64,000 bases of DNA from Brumimicrobium ulvae (GTDB lineage Bacteria; Bacteroidota; Bacteroidia; Flavobacteriales_D; Crocinitomicaceae): positions 310,001 through 374,000 of the forward strand of contig NZ_CANNGT010000002.1 of the NCBI RefSeq assembly GCF_947504225.1, in the 5' to 3' direction. Below the pieces are notes generated by a model. That model was given only the letters and a program-made list of their open reading frames with translations. It had not been told where the DNA came from and searched no databases. Of the stretch, positions 15,659 to 25,586 are shown piece by piece. The first letter of the stretch is position 1. Every line of letters starts with the position of its first letter. The position numbers were made by a program, and so were the translations under genes.

Positions 15659-18600
15659 TTACAACTTCACAAATCCAACGGTTGGAACTTGCTTTGTCCT
15701 TGTGATGGTTCGAATTTTATAGTTCCCTGCAGCCCAACCTGAGGTATTGACATAAAAAGTGTTGAGGCCTTTTTGCAATTCTTCCTCCTCTGTAATTGTA
15801 TGAACCAATCGTCCTTGGTCATTGTAGACGTGAAGGGCAATTACTTCTTTGACTGGCATCACTACTTTGATGGTCAATTGATCGCTAACTGGATTCGGAT
15901 AAGGGTGAATAAGTACCACTTCTGAAGGCGCAATAACACGACAAACCTCATTGTTTTCTAAATCAAGCTCGGTAAATTGTGCTGGAGATACAATTCGCCC
16001 TTCAATACACAGGTAGTTTTGGTCGGCATCTTTGTCCATTACCGTTGCGCTGGGTGCGGCAGAAAAAACATAAATTTCTGACTGTCCAGCTTGTAAGTTT
16101 CCAGACCATGTTTCTTTAATTCCTCCGCTTAATGAGGGTTTACGCAGGTACAAATCTACCATATCAATGGGCGTTGTTCCAATGTTTTTCAACTGAACAC
16201 CTATGGTGAGGTAACCGTTCACTTCTTGACTAAACAATTGTGAAATCAATAAATCTGTTTGGCGTTCCAATACCGTTCTTTGAATGGTCATACTGTCTGA
16301 ACATCCATGAATGTTGCGCACTAAAAGTTCAACCGTGTAGGTATTCCCTATTTGCGATTCATCGAAAGTAATGCTTGTGTCTGCTTGTTGTGCATTTGCA
16401 AAATCTCCAAAGGTCCATTCGTGTTGACTTGCACCAGTACTTGTGCTTTGGAAAACAATAGGGTAATCGCTTACAAAAGCATTAGGAGAGAAGTCAAAGT
16501 CTGCATCGATATAGTCTTTTATGTTCACGGTGGAAATAGCTGAATTTTCACATCCAAAGGCCGACCTTACGGTTTGTTCTAATGAATATGTTCCTGCATT
16601 TGGAAACTGGTGACCTACTGTAAATCCAGTGATTGGCGTTTGACCGTCAATAGACCAATCTACTTGAGCAACGCTGCCATTGGGAATAAAAGAATTGTCA
16701 ATGAATTGCGCATCAATTCCAGCACATGCCTGTTCTAAAGTATAATTCACTTGTGGAATGGCGTGAATTTTTATCGTTTGTGTTGTGTCATCGCTACAAC
16801 CATTATTCGCTGTTGCTGTTAATCCTACGGTATAAACACCTTGCGAAGCATAAGGCTTTTGCGGATTTGTTTGACCGGAATTGGTGCCGTCTCCAAAAGT
16901 CCATTGGTAAGTTGTGATTGTCGCTGGACTAGCTACTGTTGAAGCGTTTTGATAATTCACCACACTTCCTTCACACACTTCGTTAAAATTAAAATCCGCT
17001 GTTGGAGTTGGCGCAATGGTTTTGGTTTGCACCAATGTGTCGATACAACCAAAAATATCTGTTCCGATGAGCATTACGTCATAATTCCCTGGGCTCGTGA
17101 AAATATGTTGTGTGTTTTGTCCAACAGCGACATTATCTGTTCCACTTGCAGGATCATTAAAATTCCAATTCCAATCGGTGATGGTTTGCGGACTCAATTG
17201 ACCTCCGTTAAATTCAATGGCTTGGTTTTGACAAATATAATTCGTTGAGAAAGTCAAAATCGGGTTGGTTTTGATTTCAATCGGAGCGCTTAGCGTATTA
17301 AAACATCCGGAAGAAGTTTCTATGGTCAAAGTAATGTCGTAATTTCCATCCGCAGAATAAGCAAAAGTTCCTTGTTCAACATTGGCTGTCGACCCTTCTC
17401 CAAAGTTCCAATCCCAAGCAATAATGCTCGATCCATCGGTTGTAGTGGAAAGGTCTTCAAAATCGAAGGGAGCAGCAACACAAGATTGTGCAGGAACATC
17501 AAACGCAATATTCGGTGCATCACCAATGATCGTCACATCAATGGTATCCATAGCAACACATCCATTCGCGTTTTGCACTTGAACACTGTAGGTCCCCGAG
17601 CTTGAAATGCCAATCTCTGGTGTTGTTGCTCCGGTATTCCACAAAAAACTCACCGCTTCATTTGCTCCAACACTCAATCCGAGGCTGTTTCCAGTACACA
17701 AATTAACATCAGGTCCCAAACTTGCCGTTGCAGTAAATGGATCCTCATCAAAAACCAAGGTATCCGATTGAAAAACACAACCGTTCGTGTCCGTCACCGT
17801 AACATGGTAACTTCCTGGAGAATTGATGACTAAACTATCCGCAGTCGAGCCATCCGACCATAGGTAATTGTAGTGCTCCCCAAGCCCTGTTTGCCAATCG
17901 ATAAATTCACTAGGGCAGTAGAGTAGGGAGGTGGGGTGTTGAAATTCTGGAAAAATAACTTCTATTGTATCTGAAGAAGTAAAACCGAAAATATCTACTG
18001 TTTCAACCCAATAGGTCCCAGGTTCCGAAACAATCAAGCTATCCGCTGTTGAGCCATCGGACCAAAGGTAAGAATCGAAGCGTTTTCCTGCGTAAAGGGT
18101 AGTGTCGCAAAAGCCGTATTGGGTGATATTGGAGCCGAGGTTGACGGGTGGGGCGTATTTGTGGCGTATCTGAGAATGAACTATGTCTCTAAGCGAATCA
18201 GATAGGACAGTATTAAAAAGGAGGATTTGTCCGAATGAACCATCAAAAAAGACACTAGTCCATGAGCTACCAATAGTAGAGTTATCAGAAAACGCTACGT
18301 TGTGCAAGTTCGAAGTGAACAATAAGTTTTTATTTAGTTTAAAATTAAATTCAACTCCAGAACTAATGTTAATGATATGTGGACGTTTATTATCAATAAA
18401 ACTAGGGAATTGACTCATAGTAAATCTATTCGATCTTCCAAACCCAGAGTAGATAGTATTGTTAGTATAAGGATAATGATCAACGCTTCCACTTGGTGTT
18501 GCTCCAAAGCGCCAAATACCGCTACTTGCTTGCGACAAAACAGGGTAGTTGTTACTTTTTGCTAAAGCGTATATTTCACCTTGACTCAAGTGAGCTAAAT

Positions 18601-19144
18601 CAACTGGGCCTAATTCGTTTAAGTTCGAATAATCAAAGGAGATTAGGTTATTGGAAATACTATTTTCGTATGTTTTAATAGGTCTTTTACTTTGGGTAGA
18701 CTGATTAAAGTCCAATCCATTTATAGATAAATCAGTCCACTGTACTACCTTTCCATTCACATCCAAAATGACACTATCGGGGTCTAGCATAAATTCCAGT
18801 TCTGGCCAACTCTTAAAGTCGACAATTGAAAAATAAAAAACGGTCGACCAGTTTGAATTGTCTGCTTTGACACGCCAATAATATATTGTATTCGGTGTTA
18901 AATTAAAAGCTGTGTAATCTGGTGTAAACAAATTGCTTTCATCAATTATTATGTTAGTGAAAGTAGTATTAGTGGCTATTTGTATGTGATAAGAGCTTGC
19001 CTGTGGATAATTGTTCCACGAAAATTCAATTGAGGTGTGGTCAAAAACATAATTGTTTTTCGGAAAGACCAAGCTCAGCTGACTGTTTAGTGAAAAACTA
19101 AGCAGTAAGAATGTAAAAACAGTTAAATAAAATTTCTTGTGCAT
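15659..19144 (-). CDS. Large PKD-repeat secreted protein with T9SS sorting domain
   Basis: 1161 residues, exported by Sec and then by type IX secretion to the cell surface. The order is: signal peptide (1-21), a fibronectin III-like region (about 25-108), a LamG/concanavalin-like region (about 115-330), short Ig-like repeats with YLWSDGSTADSL and SFLWNTGATTPE, then about five PKD-type domains (about 540-960) with WNFGEGS, WNFNDP, WTFGDGTN and WTFGDF cores. The last 80 residues are a type A sorting domain (PYPNPVSDQL near the start, ending VGFVKL). It probably acts in adhesion or in binding polymers; the ligand is unknown. Confidence 0.88.
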   Translation of the reverse strand: MHKKFYLTVFTFLLLSFSLNSQLSLVFPKNNYVFDHTSIEFSWNNYPQASSYHIQIATNTTFTNIIIDESNLFTPDYTAFNLTPNTIYYWRVKADNSNWSTVFYFSIVDFKSWPELEFMLDPDSVILDVNGKVVQWTDLSINGLDFNQSTQSKRPIKTYENSISNNLISFDYSNLNELGPVDLAHLSQGEIYALAKSNNYPVLSQASSGIWRFGATPSGSVDHYPYTNNTIYSGFGRSNRFTMSQFPSFIDNKRPHIINISSGVEFNFKLNKNLLFTSNLHNVAFSDNSTIGSSWTSVFFDGSFGQILLFNTVLSDSLRDIVHSQIRHKYAPPVNLGSNITQYGFCDTTLYAGKRFDSYLWSDGSTADSLIVSEPGTYWVETVDIFGFTSSDTIEVIFPEFQHPTSLLYCPSEFIDWQTGLGEHYNYLWSDGSTADSLVINSPGSYHVTVTDTNGCVFQSDTLVFDEDPFTATASLGPDVNLCTGNSLGLSVGANEAVSFLWNTGATTPEIGISSSGTYSVQVQNANGCVAMDTIDVTIIGDAPNIAFDVPAQSCVAAPFDFEDLSTTTDGSSIIAWDWNFGEGSTANVEQGTFAYSADGNYDITLTIETSSGCFNTLSAPIEIKTNPILTFSTNYICQNQAIEFNGGQLSPQTITDWNWNFNDPASGTDNVAVGQNTQHIFTSPGNYDVMLIGTDIFGCIDTLVQTKTIAPTPTADFNFNEVCEGSVVNYQNASTVASPATITTYQWTFGDGTNSGQTNPQKPYASQGVYTVGLTATANNGCSDDTTQTIKIHAIPQVNYTLEQACAGIDAQFIDNSFIPNGSVAQVDWSIDGQTPITGFTVGHQFPNAGTYSLEQTVRSAFGCENSAISTVNIKDYIDADFDFSPNAFVSDYPIVFQSTSTGASQHEWTFGDFANAQQADTSITFDESQIGNTYTVELLVRNIHGCSDSMTIQRTVLERQTDLLISQLFSQEVNGYLTIGVQLKNIGTTPIDMVDLYLRKPSLSGGIKETWSGNLQAGQSEIYVFSAAPSATVMDKDADQNYLCIEGRIVSPAQFTELDLENNEVCRVIAPSEVVLIHPYPNPVSDQLTIKVVMPVKEVIALHVYNDQGRLVHTITEEEELQKGLNTFYVNTSGWAAGNYKIRTITRTKQVPTVGFVKL

Positions 19145-19316
19145 ATCAAATCTTAAATGTCAGCAAATGAATAAGTACAAAGTAAAGTTAGTGATATCTA
19201 TACTAAATGAACAAAATGAATGTAGTCTTTTTTAATATTATAAGCTTTTCAAGAAAGCACTCAACTTGGTTGGGCTAAAATTAGTATTTTAGCAGTATTA
19301 AAACGAGATAGATACG

Positions 19317-20516
19317 TTGACAAATAAGGAAAAGGCCATATCGATTAAAGGTTTATCAAAAAGATACAGTATTGGGGTGGTTAAAGACACTTCCTTTAGA
19401 GCTTCTTTGGCGGGTGTTTTTAAGAAAAAAAAGAATCCTAATAATGATTTTTGGGCATTAAAAGATGTGTCTTTTGATGTCGAACAAGGAGAGGTCATTG
19501 GAATTATCGGTAAAAATGGCGCAGGAAAATCCACCTTGTTAAAAGTGCTTTCTAAAATCACCCAACCCACAGAGGGCCGCATTGAAATCAATGGACGTGT
19601 TGCTTCTTTGTTGGAGGTAGGAACAGGGTTTCACCCAGAGTTGACAGGCCGAGAAAACATTTATCTGAACGGAACGCTGCTTGGGATGACTCGGAAAGAG
19701 GTCGCAGAAAAGTTAGAAGAAATTGTTGAGTTTTCAGGAGTGAGGAAGTTCATTGATACACCTGTAAAGCACTATTCTTCTGGAATGTATGTGCGATTGG
19801 CGTTTTCTGTTGCCGCCCATTTGGAACCTGAAATACTAATCATCGATGAGGTGCTAGCTGTTGGAGATGCAGAGTTTCAAAAGAAATGTTTGGGGAAAAT
19901 GAAAGATGTGGCTGGAGAAGGACGGACGGTTATTTTTGTGAGTCATGATTTGGCAGCTGTTAAAAATCTTTGTACAAGATGTGTTTTATTAAATAATGGA
20001 AGTATTTCAATGATTGGAACTACCTCAGAATGTATAGAAAAGTATTTGCAAAGTAATTCCATAAAATCAAATGATTTATCAACTATTAAAAACCGAAAAG
20101 GTCTAGGAAATATTCAATTTACGAATGGTTTAGTTTCTCAAAATGAAAGAAAAGGAATTGTTCTTTCAAATCAACCGATTAAAATAGAATTAGATTTATC
20201 GAAAGAGATTGATTTGAAACATGGGCGAATTGACATAGGAATAAACAATTCCTCTGGTACAAGAGTAGCTTGGATCAGTTCGAGTCTACTTCCTGAAATG
20301 ACTTTAAAATCTGACAAAATTATATTTACAATAGAAAACTTTAATTTAAGTCCTGGACAATATGACTTAAATGTTTTTTGTGAAGTCAACAAAGAAATTG
20401 AAGATTGGATTGAAAACGTGTTGCCCTTTGAGGTTTTAGAGTTTGACTACTACAACTCTGGAAGGATAGTGCCTAAAGGGCAAGGAGATTTGATATTTAT
20501 TTTTAATGTACAATAA
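19317..20516 (+). CDS. wzt: ABC transporter ATPase for surface polysaccharide export (Wzt-like)
   Basis: Energises export of a lipid-linked surface glycan with the permease encoded at 26953. The 399 residues have Walker A GKNGAGKST (65-73), signature YSSGM (153-157), Walker B ILIIDEVLAVGD (173-184) and the SHD switch (209-211). After residue 250 a beta-rich extension follows, as in Wzt proteins whose C-terminus recognises the glycan end. Translation appears to start at TTG (19317), since no ATG fits the family N-terminus. The methyltransferase-like gene follows with no gap. The cognate permease gene lies 6.4 kb downstream, which is unusual. Confidence 0.88.
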   Translation: MTNKEKAISIKGLSKRYSIGVVKDTSFRASLAGVFKKKKNPNNDFWALKDVSFDVEQGEVIGIIGKNGAGKSTLLKVLSKITQPTEGRIEINGRVASLLEVGTGFHPELTGRENIYLNGTLLGMTRKEVAEKLEEIVEFSGVRKFIDTPVKHYSSGMYVRLAFSVAAHLEPEILIIDEVLAVGDAEFQKKCLGKMKDVAGEGRTVIFVSHDLAAVKNLCTRCVLLNNGSISMIGTTSECIEKYLQSNSIKSNDLSTIKNRKGLGNIQFTNGLVSQNERKGIVLSNQPIKIELDLSKEIDLKHGRIDIGINNSSGTRVAWISSSLLPEMTLKSDKIIFTIENFNLSPGQYDLNVFCEVNKEIEDWIENVLPFEVLEFDYYNSGRIVPKGQGDLIFIFNVQ

Positions 20517-21239
20517 ATGATAAAAAAAATAAAAAGCTTAATAAATGAGTTTAGAGATAAGCACGATAAAACACAAAATCAGCTCGCAGAAATAGAATGG
20601 GCGAATATCTATCACGACAGTATTAATAACAAACCCGAAATAAAGAGTTTATCTTTAAATGTAGGAAGGTGGGCCGGTAATTATTCTTTTTTTTATTTAT
20701 TAAGTAGAATTCTTGATGACTTTGAACCTAAAAAGATTTTAGAATTTGGTTTAGGAGAGTCCAGTAAGTTTATTGGTGCACATATTTCAGCTGGATATAT
20801 TAATTCGAGACATAAAATAATTGAGCATGACGATGAGTGGCAATCACATTTTCTTTCTCGATGTCAACTACCAGATTCATCCGAAATTATTAAATTAAAT
20901 CTTACAGAAGCGCTTATAGAAAACCATAAGGTAATCTCCTATGAAAATGTTGAAAAAGTTTATGATGAAGATGTCGAACTCTTTATTGTTGATGGACCGT
21001 TTGGCTCACCTCGCTTTTCTCGTTTTGACATTATTGCTTTAGTAAAGCTCTTTATTAAAGATAAGAAATTTATTATAATCATTGATGATTATCAAAGGGT
21101 TGGGGAAAAAGATACTTGTAGGAAACTTCTAACAGTACTTAAAGAAAAAAACATTGATGCTCAACACACTGTCTTTTCAGGCAATAAAAAACAAATGCTA
21201 ATAAGCTCAAACCATTATAGGTTTTTACATTCAATATGA
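20517..21239 (+). CDS. Methyltransferase-like protein of the glycan cluster
   Basis: 240 residues; I cannot name a family with certainty. The centre looks like a class I SAM-binding fold: KKILEFGLGESSKFIGA (about 75-91) resembles motif I, EHDDEWQ an acidic motif II, and ELFIVDGPFGSPR with FIIIIDDYQR later strands. The DGPxG pattern recalls sugar-modifying methyltransferases. It abuts the Wzt gene upstream and overlaps the next glycosyltransferase by 4 bases (ATGA), so it belongs to the same operon. Wzt systems with a C-terminal glycan-recognition domain often depend on a terminal modification, and methylation by this protein is a plausible inference. Confidence 0.6.
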   Translation: MIKKIKSLINEFRDKHDKTQNQLAEIEWANIYHDSINNKPEIKSLSLNVGRWAGNYSFFYLLSRILDDFEPKKILEFGLGESSKFIGAHISAGYINSRHKIIEHDDEWQSHFLSRCQLPDSSEIIKLNLTEALIENHKVISYENVEKVYDEDVELFIVDGPFGSPRFSRFDIIALVKLFIKDKKFIIIIDDYQRVGEKDTCRKLLTVLKEKNIDAQHTVFSGNKKQMLISSNHYRFLHSI

Positions 21240-22222
21240 TTCCAGAGTTCCCAATAATATCAATAATTATTCCCACTTATAACAATGAGGCTTTTATTAA
21301 AGAAACTTTAGATTCTGTAATGAAACAAACAGATCAAAAATGGGAGTGTGTTATTGTAGATGATGGTTCAACAGATGGTACATGGGATACTTTAGAATAC
21401 TATTCCAATAAAGACAAAAGGTTTAGGATTTATAAAAGAAACAGAGCACCCAAAGGAGCAAATGTATGCAGAAATATAGGAGCAACTGAAGCTAAAGGCG
21501 AATTTATAACTTTTCTTGATGCTGATGATTTACTATCCGCTACATGTGTTAGGGATAGAATTGAACAAATTGAAAACAACAATGGCTTTGATATTGCTGT
21601 TTTTAAAATGGCTCACCTCAGAGATGAACTATCTGAAAACTGTGATATAGTAAACAGGTTTAGAAACTCGAAGGATATTGATAAAACCTTGAATAGGTTT
21701 ATAAATTACAGAATTCCATGGCCAGTAACATCAACTTTATGGAAGCGTGAGTTTTTTTATATCATAAAATTTGATGAAGAGTTAGACCGATTTCAGGATG
21801 TTGACATTCATATACGGGCATTAAATACACGACCTGATGTGTTGTTTTACCCGCATGATAAAATAGACTCTTTTTATCGGTCATCTTCATTTCATAAAAA
21901 CATTACAAAAGATAAGAAAAAGGTGATTTTAAACAGTGGATTAGTTCTATTGGCTACACTTAAAAGAGAGTCATTAATATGCTCATCCCAAGGGATGATT
22001 CTTTTTATTAGTTATTCAACAAGAGATGTCGTAGGTTTAAGAAATGCCATGCACTTTCTGTTTATTTATCTTAGATTTACTCCACTTTCTCAAATCAGTA
22101 TTTATGCAATAGTCACTTTAATTAGCTCAAATAAATATTTAGCAAAAACAAACTTTTTTAAAAAAGTAAGTAATAAGTCGTATTTCAATTTTTCAAAAAG
22201 ATTAGATAAAAGACTAATTTAG
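21236..22222 (+). CDS. Glycosyltransferase family 2
   Basis: 328 residues with an N-terminal GT-A domain: ISIIIPTYNNEAFIKETLDSV, then VIVDDGSTDGTWD (nucleotide-binding aspartates) and the metal-binding DxD-like FLDADDLL near residue 100. It adds a sugar from a nucleotide donor to the growing surface glycan on the cytoplasmic side. The C-terminal 130 residues are less conserved and include hydrophobic stretches that may touch the membrane. It overlaps the preceding gene by ATGA and is 5 bases from the next. The sugar specificity cannot be read. Confidence 0.88.
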   Translation: MIPEFPIISIIIPTYNNEAFIKETLDSVMKQTDQKWECVIVDDGSTDGTWDTLEYYSNKDKRFRIYKRNRAPKGANVCRNIGATEAKGEFITFLDADDLLSATCVRDRIEQIENNNGFDIAVFKMAHLRDELSENCDIVNRFRNSKDIDKTLNRFINYRIPWPVTSTLWKREFFYIIKFDEELDRFQDVDIHIRALNTRPDVLFYPHDKIDSFYRSSSFHKNITKDKKKVILNSGLVLLATLKRESLICSSQGMILFISYSTRDVVGLRNAMHFLFIYLRFTPLSQISIYAIVTLISSNKYLAKTNFFKKVSNKSYFNFSKRLDKRLI

Positions 22223-22227
22223 CATAA

Positions 22228-23364
22228 ATGAAACTATCTATAATATACTGTTTTAAGGATAGAGAGCTCTCAAGGATCAAAAGGTCTGTTGAATCTTTAT
22301 ATCCCCAACTAGGAAATAATGATGAAATTGTTTTTGTTGATTATGGAAGTAACACAAATATTAAAGGTGAAGTAGAAAACTACCTAAAAGATTTTCTTCA
22401 AATAGAATATATTTATGTTGAGGCTCAAGGTAGATTGTGGAACCGTTCTCATGCGCTCAATATAGGAGTGAAAAATTCTACTTCTGAATATGTAATGATG
22501 GCAGACATCGATTTGATTTTTTCACAATCATTTTTAAATAAATTAAAGTCTCAATTTCAAACAACCGATTTAGTTAATTATCAGTGTCATTACTTACCAC
22601 AAAAGTTTAAGAAATATGACCAGCTTTTAAACAAACCTTCAAAGTATGCTAAATGCTTTAAAAAATCAACAAATGAGGGACTTGGTTTGATGGCCGTTAA
22701 AAAAAGCCTGTTTGAAGAGGTGAATGGTTATGATGAATATTATCGTGTTTGGGGAATGGAAGACAATGATATAATTCATCGGTTTAAGTTGATAGGAAAA
22801 GAAACAACATGGTTGAGACCCGACAGCTATGTGTTTCATCAATGGCATCCAACTTCGGGAATAAGAACGAGGGAGAATATTGCTAAAGGGTGGCAAAGCC
22901 AACAGAGCGTTTATTTTAAAGAAAAAAACAAACTTATTATTAGAAGTCAAAATTGGGGTGAGTCTTTTTCAAAGCGCACCATAGCTAGCCAAGTGATAGC
23001 TCCTGACTTTGAGTATGAATTAACTGAATATAATCCAATTTACGCCACTTATTTTATTAAAAACAAGTTAAATGAGCACGAACCTAATCAAGTTATTCGT
23101 TTTAGTTATAACAATACCTCTATAGAGGAACTAAAAAAAACAAATGTCTTTAAACTGATTAGTTGGTTTAATAAATGGAGCAAGAGGATTAAATTTCCTA
23201 TGGTGTTGGAATCAGATCTTTATCATTTTGGAGATAGAAGTACTATCTATGACTTTAGAGATATTTTCCATTATTTCTTGTTGATGAATGAAAAGGATTT
23301 AATGGATTATTATTTAAGCCAGAGAAGTCAATCTATAGAATTAACCATAATGCTAAAAGGTTAA
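22228..23364 (+). CDS. Glycosyltransferase, GT2 fold with galactosyltransferase-like C-domain
   Basis: 378 residues. The start MKLSIIYCFKDRELSRIKRSVESL and EIVFVDYGSNT resemble GT-A transferases of the chondroitin-synthase/predicted glycosyltransferase group. MMADIDLIF carries the DxD motif (about 93). VNGYDEYYRVWGMEDNDIIHRF (about 168-190) is the GWGxEDxD-type acceptor motif of the galactosyltransferase C-terminal domain, with Gly replaced in YRVWGMEDND. An HQWHP segment follows. It sits in the middle of the glycosyltransferase series, and its start is 5 bases after the previous stop. Confidence 0.8.
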   Translation: MKLSIIYCFKDRELSRIKRSVESLYPQLGNNDEIVFVDYGSNTNIKGEVENYLKDFLQIEYIYVEAQGRLWNRSHALNIGVKNSTSEYVMMADIDLIFSQSFLNKLKSQFQTTDLVNYQCHYLPQKFKKYDQLLNKPSKYAKCFKKSTNEGLGLMAVKKSLFEEVNGYDEYYRVWGMEDNDIIHRFKLIGKETTWLRPDSYVFHQWHPTSGIRTRENIAKGWQSQQSVYFKEKNKLIIRSQNWGESFSKRTIASQVIAPDFEYELTEYNPIYATYFIKNKLNEHEPNQVIRFSYNNTSIEELKKTNVFKLISWFNKWSKRIKFPMVLESDLYHFGDRSTIYDFRDIFHYFLLMNEKDLMDYYLSQRSQSIELTIMLKG

Positions 23365-23365
23365 A

Positions 23366-24460
23366 ATGAAGCAAGAACAAATCATTATATTTAGTGATGA
23401 ACCATACGGAAACAATGGTAATACACATCAGCACTACACTGATGAATTATCAAAAAACAATCTGGTTTTGTTTGTTAACCCTCCCTCCGGTTGGAATCCT
23501 TTTAAAGTTTTCAAAAAGAGAGAGATAGGACATGGAAAAAACTTAGCCTTTACACAATATTTTAATATTTTGCCTTTAGGAATTAAGAACAAATGGTATC
23601 TTCAATTTGCTATGTGGTTTAATGACTGGTATAATGCGATTGGTATACGAAAATATCTAAATAACCAAGTAGAACAACCTATATTACTCTATTTTGATCC
23701 TTTTCGCGGAATTTATATTGACAAATTTATCAGGTATAAAAAATCAATTTTCTTTATTCTAGATCCTTATTTCAAGATGCCATTCAATTCCATTCTAGCT
23801 AAGCGCGTAGATAAAGTTTTTTCAGTCAATTCCTCTTTTACATCATATTATACTAAACTCAACAAGAATTTTGAGGTCGTACCTCACGGGATTTCTTCAG
23901 AAGAGCTTTTAATAGATACAGATAAAGTGAATTCTTATCGAAAAAAATATGGGCAGTTTATTTTGTTAATTGGAAGTTTGAATAATGATGTAGATTTTGA
24001 GCTATTAATAAAAATTGCGGATAGTTTTTCACAAAATCTGGTCATTATAGGTCGGAAAGTACTAAGCTCAGCAAAAAGCGAAGAAAATTTTAATAAATTA
24101 CTTCAATTTGAAAATGTGAAATATATAGGTTTTAAAGATTATAGGCTTTTAAACACCTATATTGCAGCCTCTAGCTTATGTATAGTGCCTTACGATACTT
24201 CAAGAGAAGGGTTTGGTCGTAACCCTATTAAAATCGCTAATTACATTGCTCATAAGCGACCTGTAATTAATACTGTAAATTTACAAGATTTAGAAATATT
24301 AGAAAATAAGATTTTATTTACTGCCTCTAATCATGAAGATTTCATCAATTATATTCAAAAGTTTTTTGGTGGAGATTTAGAAATAGATGAGCGGTTCATA
24401 GATTTATATCATCAAAATGTTTCTTATGAAGTGTTATCTCAAAAATTAATTAATAGCTAA
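23366..24460 (+). CDS. Glycosyltransferase, GT-B fold
   Basis: 364 residues that look like a GT-B transferase. The N-terminal half has alternating strands and helices (VLFVNPPSGWNPFKVF, then LLYFDPFRG). The C-terminal half has FILLIGSLNNDVDFELL, LVIIGRKV, VKYIGFKDYRLLNTYIAAS and the donor-binding region CIVPYDTSREGFGRNPIKIANYIAHKRPVI, which contains the E-x7-type glutamate seen in GT1/GT4 enzymes. It begins one base after the previous stop. The exact CAZy family and sugar are unknown. Confidence 0.75.
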   Translation: MKQEQIIIFSDEPYGNNGNTHQHYTDELSKNNLVLFVNPPSGWNPFKVFKKREIGHGKNLAFTQYFNILPLGIKNKWYLQFAMWFNDWYNAIGIRKYLNNQVEQPILLYFDPFRGIYIDKFIRYKKSIFFILDPYFKMPFNSILAKRVDKVFSVNSSFTSYYTKLNKNFEVVPHGISSEELLIDTDKVNSYRKKYGQFILLIGSLNNDVDFELLIKIADSFSQNLVIIGRKVLSSAKSEENFNKLLQFENVKYIGFKDYRLLNTYIAASSLCIVPYDTSREGFGRNPIKIANYIAHKRPVINTVNLQDLEILENKILFTASNHEDFINYIQKFFGGDLEIDERFIDLYHQNVSYEVLSQKLINS

Positions 24461-24468
24461 TCGTAATA

Positions 24469-25584
24469 TTGAAAACTAAAGTAACAAATATCATTTCTGA
24501 AGTGGATAAAGTTATTTCTTTTGAATGGATAATCGAGAGAATTAATTCTTATCAATTTGAGTTGTCTTTTATTTTAATTAATTCAAGAAATTCACATTTA
24601 GGAAAATTCCTAAATGATAACGGAATTTCAGTTTATCACCTTGAAGCGCAAACCAAGAAAGAGATGTTTCGTGCTGTTTTTCAATGTCGTAAATTATTAA
24701 AAGGTCTACAGCCTGATGTGGTTCATTGTCATTTAATCAAAGCAAATTTAATAGGTTTAACTGCAGCAAAATTAGCAGGTGTTAAACGAAGAATTTACAC
24801 TCGACATCACTCTGATTATCATTTTGTTTATTTTCCTAAAGCAGTAAAGTGGGATAAGTATTGTAATTCTTTGTCAACTAAAATTGTAGCAATAACTGAT
24901 AATGTGTCACAAATATTAATTGAAAGAGAGAATGTATCTAAAAATAAAGTTATAAAAATATGGCACGGCTTTAATATTTCTAGTTTTATTCATTATGATA
25001 AACAAAAAAGTAGAGCATTAAAACAAAAATATAATCCAGAACAATGTACACCTGTTATTGGTGTTATTTCTAGATTTACACATTGGAAAGGTGTGCAATA
25101 TATTATACCTGCATACAATGAATTTATAAAAAAACACCCAAACTCATTAATGTTGTTTTTTAATGCCAAAGGCGACTTTGTGGAGACCTTAAACCAACAA
25201 TTAAAAGAGCAAATACCATTCAAGAATTACAGAAAAATAGAGTTTGAGCAAGATATTACTAATCTTTATTCGATTTTCGATTTTTTTGTTCATGTACCAA
25301 TTAGCAATAGTGTAGAAGCTTTTGGTCAAACTTATATTGAAACAATGGCGGCTGGAGTTCCGTTGATTGCAACAAAATCAGGAATAGGAAATGAAATTCT
25401 TAAAAATGAGGAAAATGCACTAATAGTTGATTATAAAAACTCAGATGAAATATATGAAGCAATGATGCGCATTATGCATGAAGAAAAGTTGAAGAAAAAG
25501 TTGATTAAAACTGGATTAGACACTGTAAAAAAAGATTTTAGTATTGATAAAATGATTGAAAAACTAGAAGAGTTGTATCGCTAA
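24469..25584 (+). CDS. Glycosyltransferase family 4
   Basis: 371 residues, GT-B fold. The TTG start at 24469 places the family-typical NIISEVDKVISFEWI at the N-terminus, so I accept it. Recognisable blocks are QPDVVHCHLIKANLIG, RRIYTRHHSDYH, VIGVISRFTHWKGVQYIIPA, the sugar-nucleotide region SNSVEAFGQTYIETMAAGVP (EAFGQTYIE holds the retaining-enzyme glutamates) and ATKSGIGNEIL. A retaining transferase of the surface-glycan cluster; the linkage is not predictable. Gaps to its neighbours are 8 and 2 bases. Confidence 0.87.
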   Translation: MKTKVTNIISEVDKVISFEWIIERINSYQFELSFILINSRNSHLGKFLNDNGISVYHLEAQTKKEMFRAVFQCRKLLKGLQPDVVHCHLIKANLIGLTAAKLAGVKRRIYTRHHSDYHFVYFPKAVKWDKYCNSLSTKIVAITDNVSQILIERENVSKNKVIKIWHGFNISSFIHYDKQKSRALKQKYNPEQCTPVIGVISRFTHWKGVQYIIPAYNEFIKKHPNSLMLFFNAKGDFVETLNQQLKEQIPFKNYRKIEFEQDITNLYSIFDFFVHVPISNSVEAFGQTYIETMAAGVPLIATKSGIGNEILKNEENALIVDYKNSDEIYEAMMRIMHEEKLKKKLIKTGLDTVKKDFSIDKMIEKLEELYR

Positions 25585-25586
25585 TT